Assembly: GCF_900172265.1 (NCBI RefSeq) | Contig: NZ_FWFK01000005.1 | Coordinates: 1 to 64,000, forward strand | Length of the DNA stretch: 64,000 bases | Origin: Roseivivax jejudonensis | GTDB taxonomy: Bacteria; Pseudomonadota; Alphaproteobacteria; Rhodobacterales; Rhodobacteraceae | Reading direction: 5' to 3' | Shown: one piece after another, positions 27,760-35,628 of the stretch | Position numbering within the stretch: position 1 is the stretch's first letter | How the letters are laid out: each line of letters starts with the position of its first letter | Translations under genes and position numbers: made by a program | Notes under the pieces: generated by a model | Databases searched by the model: none | What the model was told of the DNA's origin: nothing | What the model saw: the letters and a program-made list of their open reading frames with translations, nothing else

Positions 27760-28701
27760 TCAGGCCAGCGCGAGGCCGGCGAGGATCAGCGCGAGACAGA
27801 GCATCGCGCGGCGGTAGAGTTCAAGCCCGCCGGCGAGGTCCGCCGCGTCGGGATCGCGCGCGCCGTCATTGATCCACGGCTCCGGCGCCGCGCCCTCGGC
27901 ATAGACGCGCGGGCCCGAAAGCCGTACGCCCAGCGCCCCGGCCATCGCCGCCTCCGGCCATCCGGCATTGGGTGACCGGTGCGTCGGCGCGTCGCGCCAC
28001 ATCACGCCGAACGCGGCGCGCGGGCGCCAGGAGACGAGCACGAAGATCAGCCCGGTCAGCCGCGCGGGCGCAAGATTCACGAGATCGTCGAGCCGCGCGG
28101 CCGTCCGGCCGAAGGCCGCGTGCCGCGGTGTCCGGTGGCCGATCATCGAATCCATCGTGTTCACCGCCTTGTAGAGCGCGATCCCCGGAAGTCCGCCGAT
28201 CACGCCCCAGAACAACGGCGCGACGATGCCGTCCGACGTGTTCTCGGCGAGGCTCTCCAGCGCCGCGCGCGCCACGCCAGCGTCGTCGAGCCGCCGGGGA
28301 TCCCGCCCGACGATCATCGCCACGGCAGCGCGCGCGCCGGACAGGTCGCCATCGCCAAGCGGCTCAGCCACCGCCGCGACGTGATCGTGCATCGACCGCA
28401 CGGCAAGGAACGGCCAGGCGAGAAGCGCGGTCAGGGCGACTCCAACCACGCCGCCCGGCAACAGCGCCTGAACGACGATCGCCGCAAGCGCGACCACACC
28501 GAGAACCGCGATAACAGTCACTGTTCCGGCCCGAACGCGCGCATCGTCGCGTGCATGAGGATCGTTCAGACGTTGGTCGAGCCGGGCGATCAGCGCTCCG
28601 ATCCACGTCACCGGGTGGCCGATCCGCGCATGGACCGCGTCGGGCCACCCCACCCGCGCGTCGATCAGCCCGGCCAGCAACATCGCCAGCGCCGCGCTCA
28701 T
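27760..28701 (-). CDS. cbiB: Adenosylcobinamide-phosphate synthase
   Basis: 313 residues (CbiB; CobD in Pseudomonas naming). Membrane enzyme joining adenosylcobyric acid to aminopropanol phosphate. Several hydrophobic segments are visible; motifs HPVTWIGALIARLD, ESLAENTSDGIVAPLFW and YKAVNTMDSMIGH are characteristic. Starts at ATG 28701, which overlaps the preceding kinase stop (ATGA), and ends 18 bases before cobC. Confidence 0.94.
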   Translation of the reverse strand: MSAALAMLLAGLIDARVGWPDAVHARIGHPVTWIGALIARLDQRLNDPHARDDARVRAGTVTVIAVLGVVALAAIVVQALLPGGVVGVALTALLAWPFLAVRSMHDHVAAVAEPLGDGDLSGARAAVAMIVGRDPRRLDDAGVARAALESLAENTSDGIVAPLFWGVIGGLPGIALYKAVNTMDSMIGHRTPRHAAFGRTAARLDDLVNLAPARLTGLIFVLVSWRPRAAFGVMWRDAPTHRSPNAGWPEAAMAGALGVRLSGPRVYAEGAAPEPWINDGARDPDAADLAGGLELYRRAMLCLALILAGLALA

Positions 28702-29501
28702 GCCCGACCCCCGGTCGCGAAGCGCATGATCCCGGTCAGACCGGCCGCAGCCAACGCGGGCTCGGCCGTGGGCGGGACCGTCCCGGGCGCAAAGATCAAC
28801 CCGCGAGCCGAGCCGGTATGGGCACGCACCCAGCCCAACGCGCCAAGCTCGCGAGCGATCTCCGCGGTCGGGTCGTCTTTCGGCCCGCGCGCCCGCGTCG
28901 TGCGGCGCGCCGAGGTCGAGGCGATCCACGCGATGCGCGACAGGCTGCGCGCCGCGCCCCACGACTCGATAAGGTCCTGGACGTCGGGGAAGTCGAGATC
29001 GGCGGGATCGGTGGCAATCGGCGGGCCGAAGAAACCGCCGACGATCTCGGCCCGCGGCGGCGGCGGCACCGCGCGCAGAGGCCGTGCCGCCCGCGGCGCC
29101 CACAAAAGAGCGTCCGGCGCGGGCATCATCAGTGGGTCGGTCGCGCCCTCGGCGGCCAGGCATGCCGCGGCGATCTCCGCCGGGCCCGCCGCGCTGCCGC
29201 AAGTGCGGGCCAGCGCCACCAGCGCCGCTGTCGATGCCCCTGCGCCGCCGCCGGGCGGCATTTCGGCCCGCATTACAACGCGCCCGGGCGAGAGCCCGAG
29301 CGCCGCGACAAGCCGCGCGATCGCCTCGGGCGACAGGACGACCGGCCGCTGATCGATGCCGGCGGACCCGTCCTTTTCGACCCGCGCGGTGACGGCCAGC
29401 GCCGGGCAGGACACGGTGACAAGCGCCAGCGGCCCGCCGGGTCCGACCCGGCCCTGCACCCATTCGCCGAAGTGACCGGCGACCCGCACCATCCCGGTCA
29501 C
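28698..29501 (-). CDS. GHMP-family kinase, probable L-threonine kinase (PduX-like)
   Basis: 267 residues from GTG 29501, which overlaps the phosphatase stop (GTGA); ATG 29492 is an alternative. The GHMP ATP-binding loop is PPGGGAGASTAALVAL. The N-terminus VAGHFGEWVQG matches proteins annotated as PduX, which phosphorylates L-threonine for the aminopropanol linker. Its place beside cbiB and the decarboxylase supports that job; activity is inferred from family and neighbours. Confidence 0.82.
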   Translation of the reverse strand: MTGMVRVAGHFGEWVQGRVGPGGPLALVTVSCPALAVTARVEKDGSAGIDQRPVVLSPEAIARLVAALGLSPGRVVMRAEMPPGGGAGASTAALVALARTCGSAAGPAEIAAACLAAEGATDPLMMPAPDALLWAPRAARPLRAVPPPPRAEIVGGFFGPPIATDPADLDFPDVQDLIESWGAARSLSRIAWIASTSARRTTRARGPKDDPTAEIARELGALGWVRAHTGSARGLIFAPGTVPPTAEPALAAAGLTGIMRFATGGRA

Positions 29502-30103
29502 TCCGGACTCCAGTTTACGCAGGCCACGGAGAGCCCACCGGGCCAGCAGGTCAGCCGCGTGACCGACAACGGCGCCACCTCGAAGCCGAGCGCATCGGCC
29601 GGATCCCCAAGCGCGAGGGCCAGCGCCGCGCGCACCGTGCCGGCATGGGCGATCACCGCGATCCGCGCACCGTTCCGCACCTCTGCGGCAAACTCCGACA
29701 GCGGTTCGGCAACGCGCGCCGCCATGTCGAGAAAGCTCTCGCCGCCCGGATAGCGGTGCGCCGCCAGCGCCACGCGCGACATCGGTCCGAGGTCCGGCAG
29801 GTCGGCGAACGGCACGCCCTCGTGGGTCCCGAAGTCCTGTTCCCAGAGCCGTGCATCCACGGGCACGTCGACCCCGCCAGCCAGGGCGGCCGCCGTTTCG
29901 CGACATCTCCGGGCCGGGCTCGCCACGATCCGCGCGCCGGCGATCGCGCGCCGGATCGCATCGAGCGCCGCGTCCGGCGGCAGGCATGCCGGAACGTCGC
30001 GACGCCCCGTCAGCCGCCCGCCGTGATCGGCCGGCGCGTGGCGCACGAGAAGGAGCGCGGGCGGCAATGCGGCGGGCTCGGGCACGGTCGGATCCGGTGA
30101 CAT
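29498..30103 (-). CDS. Histidine phosphatase family protein, probable alpha-ribazole phosphatase
   Basis: 201 residues. The phosphohistidine signature is LLVRHAPADHGG; ASPARRC, the Glu in LWEQDFGTHEG and the second His in VIAHAGTVRAAL complete the active site of the phosphoglycerate-mutase-like fold. In cobalamin clusters this family removes the phosphate from alpha-ribazole or adenosylcobalamin 5'-phosphate. It diverges from cobU with 45 bases between starts and leads the kinase-cbiB-cobC block. Confidence 0.85.
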   Translation of the reverse strand: MSPDPTVPEPAALPPALLLVRHAPADHGGRLTGRRDVPACLPPDAALDAIRRAIAGARIVASPARRCRETAAALAGGVDVPVDARLWEQDFGTHEGVPFADLPDLGPMSRVALAAHRYPGGESFLDMAARVAEPLSEFAAEVRNGARIAVIAHAGTVRAALALALGDPADALGFEVAPLSVTRLTCWPGGLSVACVNWSPE

Positions 30104-30148
30104 GAGAGGTCTTTTCCCCCGGCGGGCTTTCTGCAATGTCACGACGCC

Positions 30149-30661
30149 ATGGGAAAGTCGATCCTCATCACCGGCGGCGCGCGGTCGGGCAAGAGCACCC
30201 TGGCCGAGACCGTGACGCTGGGGCTCGGCACGCCGGCGATATACATCGCCACCGCCAAAGCGCACGATGCCGAAATGGCCGAGCGCATCGAACGGCACCA
30301 GGCCCGGCGCGGCGCGGAATGGCGCACGGTCGCGGCCCCGATCGACCTGGCGCAAGCGATCGAGGACAGCGACGGCACGGCGCCGCGCCTCGTCGACTGC
30401 CTGACGCTTTGGCTCACCAACCTGCTTCTTGCAGAGCACGATTGGGAGGCCGCGGCGGATGCCCTGACCGACGCCCTCGCCCGCCAGACCGCGCCGGTGG
30501 TCCTGGTCACGAACGAGGTCGGCGGCGGGATCGTCCCGGACAACGCCCTCGCCCGCCGGTTCCGTGACGCGGCCGGCCTTCTGAACCAGCGCGTCGCGCG
30601 GGTGGCCGACGAGGTCACGCTCTGCGTCGCGGGCTACCCCGTGAAGGTAAAGCCGCAATGA
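30149..30661 (+). CDS. cobU: Adenosylcobinamide kinase / guanylyltransferase
   Basis: 170 residues (CobU; CobP in Pseudomonas naming). Phosphorylates adenosylcobinamide and then transfers GMP from GTP. P-loop TGGARSGKS (8-16), the guanylylated-His region [24 protein letters not shown] and [11 protein letters not shown] are all present. It overlaps cobT by 4 bases (ATGA). Confidence 0.95.
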   Translation: MGKSILITGGARSGKSTLAETVTLGLGTPAIYIATAKAHDAEMAERIERHQARRGAEWRTVAAPIDLAQAIEDSDGTAPRLVDCLTLWLTNLLLAEHDWEAAADALTDALARQTAPVVLVTNEVGGGIVPDNALARRFRDAAGLLNQRVARVADEVTLCVAGYPVKVKPQ

Positions 30662-31671
30662 CCGATCTTCCCTTCGACAGCCTCGCCGCCTTGGCGGACA
30701 GCGCCCCCACCCTGCCCGGCTTCGATGACGGGGCCGCGGACGCAGCGCGCGCGCGGCAGGACACGCTCACGAAGCCGCCGGGATCGCTCGGCCGGCTCGA
30801 GGAGCTGGCGATCTTCATGGCGGGGTGGCGCGGCGATCCGCGGCCGCACGTGTTCGATGCGCAGGCGCTCGTCTTTGCGGGGAACCACGGCATCACCGCG
30901 CGCGGGGTCAGCCCCTTCCCGCCCGAGGTGACCGCGCAGATGGTCGCGAATTTCGAACGCGGCGGCGCCGCCATCAACCAGCTGTGCCGTCACGCCGGCG
31001 CGCGCCTGTCGGTCGTTCCGCTGGAGCTCGATCGCCCCACGGCCGACTTCACCGAAGCCCCGGCGATGACCGAGGCCGAATGTCTCGATGCGATGCGCAC
31101 TGGCGCAGAGGCGGTGGATCCCAAGTGCGATGTCCTGATCCTCGGAGAAATGGGCATCGGCAATTCCACCGTGTCCGCCGCGCTCGCCTGCGCGGTATGC
31201 GGCGGTCCGGCGGTGGACTGGGTCGGCCGCGGCACCGGCGCCGACGATGCCGGCGTCGCGCGCAAGATCGCGACGGTCGAGGCCGGCCTCTCCCGCCATG
31301 CGGACGCGACCGGCCTCGCCATCCTCGCCGCGCTCGGCGGGCGCGAACAGGCGGCGATCTGCGGCGCGATCCTCGCCGCCCGCGTCGCGCGCATTCCGGT
31401 CCTGCTCGACGGCTTCATCTGCACGGCCGCGGCCGCCCCGCTGTTTGCCGCCGATCCCGCCTTTCTCGCGCACGCGCGCGTCGCGCATGTCAGCCGAGAG
31501 CCCGGCCATGCCCGCCTGTGCGCCGCGATCGGCCAGGATCCGCTTCTCGATCTCGGCATGGCGCTGGGCGAGGGCACCGGCGCGGCGCTTGCCCTGTCGC
31601 TCCTGCGCGCGGCGCTCGAATGCCACAACGGCATGGCCACCTTCGCCGAAGCGGGCGTCGCGGGCGGATGA
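30658..31671 (+). CDS. cobT: Nicotinate-nucleotide--dimethylbenzimidazole phosphoribosyltransferase
   Basis: 337 residues. Makes alpha-ribazole phosphate from dimethylbenzimidazole and nicotinate mononucleotide. Motifs: [45 protein letters not shown] and the catalytic Glu in [13 protein letters not shown]. This is the lower-ligand CobT, not the cobaltochelatase subunit of the same name. Overlaps cobS by 4 bases. Confidence 0.96.
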   Translation: MTDLPFDSLAALADSAPTLPGFDDGAADAARARQDTLTKPPGSLGRLEELAIFMAGWRGDPRPHVFDAQALVFAGNHGITARGVSPFPPEVTAQMVANFERGGAAINQLCRHAGARLSVVPLELDRPTADFTEAPAMTEAECLDAMRTGAEAVDPKCDVLILGEMGIGNSTVSAALACAVCGGPAVDWVGRGTGADDAGVARKIATVEAGLSRHADATGLAILAALGGREQAAICGAILAARVARIPVLLDGFICTAAAAPLFAADPAFLAHARVAHVSREPGHARLCAAIGQDPLLDLGMALGEGTGAALALSLLRAALECHNGMATFAEAGVAGG

Positions 31672-32414
31672 CCGGCCCGCGCCGCCGCGCCGAGGAACTG
31701 CGGCTCGCGCTGATGCTGCTCACGCGCCTGCCGGTGGGGCGGCTCGTGGACCCGCCGCCGCCGCTGTCGGCCGCGCGCTGGGCCTATCCCCTCGCGGGCC
31801 TGCCGGTTGGCGCGCTGGGCTGGGCGGTCCTGTCGCTCGCTCTTGCCGCCGGCGCGCCACCGCTCGCCGCCGCGCTTCTGGCGCTCGGTGGCATGGCGCT
31901 CGTCACAGGCGGTCTGCATCACGACGGTCTGGCCGATCTCGCCGACGGGCTCGGCGGGGGCCGCGACCGCCCGCATATACTCGACGTCATGCGCGACAGC
32001 CGGATCGGCAGCTACGGCGTGCTCGCCCTCGTCTTCATCATCGGGGTCGAGGCCGCCGCGCTCGGCGCGCTCGGGCCGGACGCGGATCTCGGGCAGTTCC
32101 TCTTCGCGGCGGCGGCGAGCCGGCTCGCGATGCTTTGCGCGTCGGGCTGGATGCCGCCGGCCCGGGACGACGGGCTCGGCCACTCGGCCGCGGGCGGGCT
32201 CGGGCGCGCGTGGGCGCCGGGCACGGTCCTCTGCCTCGCGCTCGGCCTCCTTCTCGGGCCGCCGGCCCTCGCTGCCGCGCTCGTCGCCACGCTCGCCGTC
32301 GCCGCCGTCGCAGCCCGGGTGCAGTCCCGCCTTGGCGGTCAGACCGGCGACGTGCTCGGCGCGGTGCAGCGCATCGCCGAGGTCGCGATGTGGCTGACCT
32401 TCGCCGCCGGATGA
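31668..32414 (+). CDS. cobS: Adenosylcobinamide-GDP ribazoletransferase (cobalamin synthase)
   Basis: 248 residues (CobS; CobV in Pseudomonas naming). Inner-membrane enzyme that joins adenosylcobinamide-GDP to alpha-ribazole. The acidic motif [18 protein letters not shown] binds Mg2+, and [10 protein letters not shown] follows; about six hydrophobic segments are visible. ATG 31668 overlaps the cobT stop (ATGA). Last gene of the cobU-cobT-cobS operon. Confidence 0.94.
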   Translation: MTGPRRRAEELRLALMLLTRLPVGRLVDPPPPLSAARWAYPLAGLPVGALGWAVLSLALAAGAPPLAAALLALGGMALVTGGLHHDGLADLADGLGGGRDRPHILDVMRDSRIGSYGVLALVFIIGVEAAALGALGPDADLGQFLFAAAASRLAMLCASGWMPPARDDGLGHSAAGGLGRAWAPGTVLCLALGLLLGPPALAAALVATLAVAAVAARVQSRLGGQTGDVLGAVQRIAEVAMWLTFAAG

Positions 32415-32425
32415 AGTTGGCGACT

Positions 32426-32453
32426 TTGTGGCGCGCTCCCGCGCGCCTATATC
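32426..32453 (+). promoter_or_regulatory. Possible heat-shock-type promoter of htpX
   Basis: TTGTGG at 32426-32431 and CCTATAT/TATATC at 32447-32453, with about 16-17 bases between, resemble an alphaproteobacterial sigma-70 or RpoH promoter. Transcription would start near 32460, inside the loop of the inverted repeat that covers the htpX ribosome-binding site. Based on pattern only. Confidence 0.35.
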
Positions 32454-32480
32454 TGCGGCGTCCTTTCTGCGGGAGCGCGC
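32431..32480 (+). promoter_or_regulatory. 12-bp perfect inverted repeat covering the htpX ribosome-binding site
   Basis: GCGCGCTCCCGC (32431-32442) and GCGGGAGCGCGC (32469-32480) are exact reverse complements separated by 26 bases. The right arm holds the GGGAG Shine-Dalgarno and ends one base before the ATG of htpX. In a transcript reading through from cobS the hairpin would bury the ribosome-binding site; in a transcript started at the promoter-like site inside the repeat the left arm would be absent. Confidence 0.6.
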
Positions 32481-32481
32481 G

Positions 32482-33381
32482 ATGAACTACGCCAAGACGG
32501 CCCTCCTGATGGCCGCCATGACGGCCCTCTTTATCGGGCTCGGCTACCTGCTTGCCGGAACCGGCGGCATGGTCGTGGCGCTCGTCGTCGCGGCCGGCAT
32601 GAACGCCTGGTCGTGGTGGAACTCGGACAAGATGGTCCTGCGCATGCACAATGCGCGGCCCATCCCGCCGAACGACCCGTCGGGCCTCTCGCGCATGGTC
32701 GAGGAGTTGGCCCGCAACGCCGGGCTGCCGATGCCGGCGGTCTACATCGTCGAGACGCCGCAGCCCAACGCCTTCGCCACGGGCCGCGACCCGACGAACG
32801 CCGCGGTGGCCGTGACCACCGGCCTCATGCAGAGCCTCAGCCGCGAGGAACTGGCCGGCGTCGTCGCGCACGAGCTCGCCCATATCCGCAACCGCGACAC
32901 CGCGATCATGACCGTGACCGCGACCTTCGCGGGCGCGATCTCGATGCTGGCGAACTTCGCGCTCTTTTTTGGGGGACGTCGCGAAGGCGGGCTCGGCATC
33001 GTCGGGGCCCTCCTGATGATGATCCTCGCGCCCCTTGCTGCGGCGCTCGTGCAGATGGCCATCAGCCGCACGCGCGAATACGCGGCCGACCGCGCGGGAG
33101 CCGAGATCTGCGGCAACCCGCTCTGGCTCGCTTCGGCGCTGGAGCGCATTTCAGCCGGCGCCGCGCGCATCGACAACGACGCCGCCGAACGCAACCCGGC
33201 GACCGCGCACATGTTCATCGTGAACCCCCTGCACGCGCACCGGCATGACAACCTGTTCGCGACACACCCGGCGACCGAGAATCGTGTCATCGCCCTCGAA
33301 AAGATGGCGGCAGGCTCCGGGAACATGGCGAAGTCTCCCGTCAGACGCGAATCGTCGCCGCATTCCGGGCCCTGGGGCTGA
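32482..33381 (+). CDS. htpX: Membrane zinc protease HtpX
   Basis: 299 residues, ATG 32482 with a GGGAG element. M48-family protease of inner-membrane quality control. Two N-terminal membrane helices (about 5-45), the zinc motif HELAH (about 130-134), two further hydrophobic segments (about 145-200), and the third zinc ligand Glu in [12 protein letters not shown]. The C-terminal tail is short and basic. HtpX is normally heat- or stress-induced; the inverted repeat over the ribosome-binding site may add control. Confidence 0.93.
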   Translation: MNYAKTALLMAAMTALFIGLGYLLAGTGGMVVALVVAAGMNAWSWWNSDKMVLRMHNARPIPPNDPSGLSRMVEELARNAGLPMPAVYIVETPQPNAFATGRDPTNAAVAVTTGLMQSLSREELAGVVAHELAHIRNRDTAIMTVTATFAGAISMLANFALFFGGRREGGLGIVGALLMMILAPLAAALVQMAISRTREYAADRAGAEICGNPLWLASALERISAGAARIDNDAAERNPATAHMFIVNPLHAHRHDNLFATHPATENRVIALEKMAAGSGNMAKSPVRRESSPHSGPWG

Positions 33382-33560
33382 TTGGCGTCAACCTATTGTC
33401 GCCGGATCGCGACATAATGAGGGGTCGGACCCTTTCACTGTTGCCACTGGGTGAACGCGTTAAGGGAATCCCCGCATTCACAACCCCTGAATGGTGGTTA
33501 AGAATTAAGGCACAACCTGAGCCTGACATCCTCACGTCAGGCGTGTCGCGGAGAAAGATC
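33382..33560. other. Leader of the small unknown gene
   Basis: 179 bases with a distinctly AT-richer stretch around 33480-33520, including TTAA-GAA-TTAA at 33498-33508. This may be the promoter of the following small gene. No known operator or RNA is recognised. Confidence 0.35.
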
Positions 33561-33857
33561 ATGACGCTTGCCAACAACACACTCATGGATATCGCCCTCA
33601 TCGCTTCGGTCCCGCAGAGCGCGTTGCGCCGCAACCGTGTGCGCCAGTCCGCGCGCCGGCTCCTCGCCACGCCCGCGCACAGCGATGTCTTCGCCGCGGA
33701 CCCGACGCCGCGCCGCTCGACGCAGCAGACCTTCCGCGCCCTGTGCAAGAAGCTGCTGACCCGCGGCGCGCTGACCGAGGAAGAGGCCGGCCGGATCCAG
33801 GATCTCGCCACCTCGCTGCTCGACGACGTCTCGCCGCGTCCGCAGATGGCCTGCTGA
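33561..33857 (+). CDS. Small protein of unknown function
   Basis: 98 residues. ATG 33561 is chosen because GGAGAAAG lies just upstream; the frame is open further back but without a ribosome-binding site. The protein is basic in the middle (RRNRVRQSARRLL), has a Ser/Thr/Arg segment and ends in an acidic helix-like part (LTEEEAGRIQDLATSLLDD). No signal peptide, membrane segment or known domain. It stands alone between htpX and msrA with its own AT-rich leader, followed by a strong hairpin. Confidence 0.6.
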   Translation: MTLANNTLMDIALIASVPQSALRRNRVRQSARRLLATPAHSDVFAADPTPRRSTQQTFRALCKKLLTRGALTEEEAGRIQDLATSLLDDVSPRPQMAC

Positions 33858-33875
33858 GACGCTTCATCTCTCCGT

Positions 33876-33907
33876 GACCGCGCGGCAGGGGATGTTGCCG
33901 CGCGGTC
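33876..33907 (+). terminator. Strong hairpin after the small unknown gene
   Basis: Perfect 12-bp stem GACCGCGCGGCA / TGCCGCGCGGTC around the 8-base loop GGGGATGT, 20 bases after the stop. There is no T-tract, so termination may be weak; an operator or a leader structure for msrA is an alternative. Confidence 0.5.
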
Positions 33908-33953
33908 CGGACCGCTCCACCCTCACGGGCACAGCCTGCAGAGGAGAGCGATC

Positions 33954-34592
33954 ATGACCCTGCCCAAAGTCCTGCGCGCCGCCGCGCTCGCCTGCGCCGC
34001 GATGCCTGCCCTCGCCGGCGCCGCCGCCGCGGCCGAGATCACCGTCGCCGGCGGTTGCTTCTGGTGCGTCGAGGCCGACTTCGAAAAGGTCGACGGCGTG
34101 AGCGAGGTCGTCTCCGGGTATACCGGCGGCGATGTCGAGGATCCGACCTACAAGCAGGTCGTCGCCGGCGGCACCGGCCATTACGAGGCCACCGAGATCG
34201 TCTACGACCCCGAGACGGTGTCGCGCCGCCAGCTCTACGACCTGTTCTTCCGCTCGATCGACCCGTTCGACGACGGCGGCCAGTTCTGCGACCGCGGCGA
34301 AAGCTACCGCACCGCGATCTTCGTCGACGGCCCCGTGGCCCGCGCCGACGCCGAGGCCGCAAAGGCCGCCGCCGAGGAGACGCTCGGCCGCGAGGTCGTC
34401 ACGCCCATCCTCGACGCCGACACCTTCTACGAGGCCGAGGACTACCACCAGGACTACTACAAGAGCACCGAGCGCACGCTGACCCGCTTCGGCTGGATCG
34501 ACCGCGCCGACGCCTACGAGCGCTACCGGACCGCCTGCCGCCGCGACGAACGCGTCCGCGAGATCTGGGGCGAGGACGCGCCGTTCGTCTGA
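33954..34592 (+). CDS. msrA: Peptide-methionine (S)-S-oxide reductase, exported form
   Basis: 212 residues. MsrA reduces S-methionine sulfoxide in proteins. The catalytic motif GGCFWC (C35) is followed by GYTGG and GHYEATE, all canonical. Residues 1-27 look like a signal peptide with cleavage near AAA-E, so this copy probably repairs periplasmic proteins. A GAGGAGAG Shine-Dalgarno precedes the ATG. No msrB is adjacent. Confidence 0.93.
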   Translation: MTLPKVLRAAALACAAMPALAGAAAAAEITVAGGCFWCVEADFEKVDGVSEVVSGYTGGDVEDPTYKQVVAGGTGHYEATEIVYDPETVSRRQLYDLFFRSIDPFDDGGQFCDRGESYRTAIFVDGPVARADAEAAKAAAEETLGREVVTPILDADTFYEAEDYHQDYYKSTERTLTRFGWIDRADAYERYRTACRRDERVREIWGEDAPFV

Positions 34593-34598
34593 GTCCGG

Positions 34599-35474
34599 TC
34601 AGGAGCCCAGGCGCGACTCCTCGATCTCCTTGAGATCGGGGATGACGTCTGCGGCCCCGGCCCGCGTGACCATGAGCGCGGCCGCCTGCGTGGCCAGGGC
34701 CAGCGCCTGCCGCATCGGCAGGCCGCGATCCAGACCGGCGATCAGGAACCCGGTGAAGGTGTCCCCCGCCCCCGTCGTATCCACCGGGTCGACGGCAAGT
34801 GCGGGCACGTCCACCGGTGACGCGTCGCCATGATGCCATCGGCACCCGTCGCCGCCGCGGGTGACCACCACATCGGCCACGCCGAGCGCATCGATCCGCG
34901 CCCCCGTCGCCGCCTCGAGCTGCGCCGCCTCCACCGCGTTCAGAACCAGCAGGTCCACCAGCGGCAGGATCGCGCGGGCCGCGTCGGGCTCGAACGGCGC
35001 GGCGGCATGGGCCACGCGCAGCCCCCGCGCCCGCGCCGCCTCGGCCCCCGCCACCTGTCCGTTGGTCTCGTTCTGCGACAGGAACCAGTCGCCCGGCGCG
35101 GCCGTGTCGAGCGCCGCCGCAACTTCGGCATCTTGGATCTCGCGGTTGGCGCCGGGATGGATCACGATCAGGTTCTCGCCGGCATCGTCGACGCAGATCA
35201 CCGCGTGTCCGCTGTCGCCCGCCCGCGTGGCGATCCACCGCGTGTCGACCCCGTATTCCAGCAGCCGCTCGACCATCCAGGCGCCCTCGCGCCCGACCGC
35301 GCCCAGATGCACGACCCGCGCCGCCGCGCGTGCCGCGGCCACGGACATGTTCGCGCCCTTCCCGCCCAGCCCGCGGCTCAGGGACCGCGCACCGAGCGTC
35401 TCGCCCGGCCCCGGCAGGTGCGGCACGCGATAGACGAGGTCCGCGTTGATCGACCCGAGGTTCCAGATGGTCAT
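34599..35474 (-). CDS. PfkB-family carbohydrate kinase (ribokinase-like)
   Basis: 291 residues. PfkB signature 1 around GGKGANMSVAAARA and signature 2 DTTGAGDTFTGFLIAG, with the catalytic Asp in GAGD. The N-terminus WNLGSINADLVYRVPHLP fits ribokinases. No ribose transporter or other sugar gene is adjacent, so the substrate is unproven. It converges on msrA with 6 bases between stops. Confidence 0.87.
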   Translation of the reverse strand: MTIWNLGSINADLVYRVPHLPGPGETLGARSLSRGLGGKGANMSVAAARAAARVVHLGAVGREGAWMVERLLEYGVDTRWIATRAGDSGHAVICVDDAGENLIVIHPGANREIQDAEVAAALDTAAPGDWFLSQNETNGQVAGAEAARARGLRVAHAAAPFEPDAARAILPLVDLLVLNAVEAAQLEAATGARIDALGVADVVVTRGGDGCRWHHGDASPVDVPALAVDPVDTTGAGDTFTGFLIAGLDRGLPMRQALALATQAAALMVTRAGAADVIPDLKEIEESRLGS

Positions 35475-35504
35475 CCCCGCACTCCCCTCATGCCCGAGGC
35501 CGGA

Positions 35505-35527
35505 GGCGCGGCACGGTGCGCCGCGCC
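35505..35527. terminator. Possible hairpin between maeB and the kinase
   Basis: GGCGCGGC/GCCGCGCC with a 7-base loop lies in the 154-base gap downstream of maeB. No T-tract on the leftward side; a weak call. Confidence 0.3.
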
Positions 35528-35628
35528 CCCCGCTTCTTCTTGGTCAAAATACTCGATCCGAAAGCTGTCCGACCGGACCGCCGCCGGGGTGACGGGCCAC
35601 GTACCGGGCCGCATCGGATCCGCCCGCC

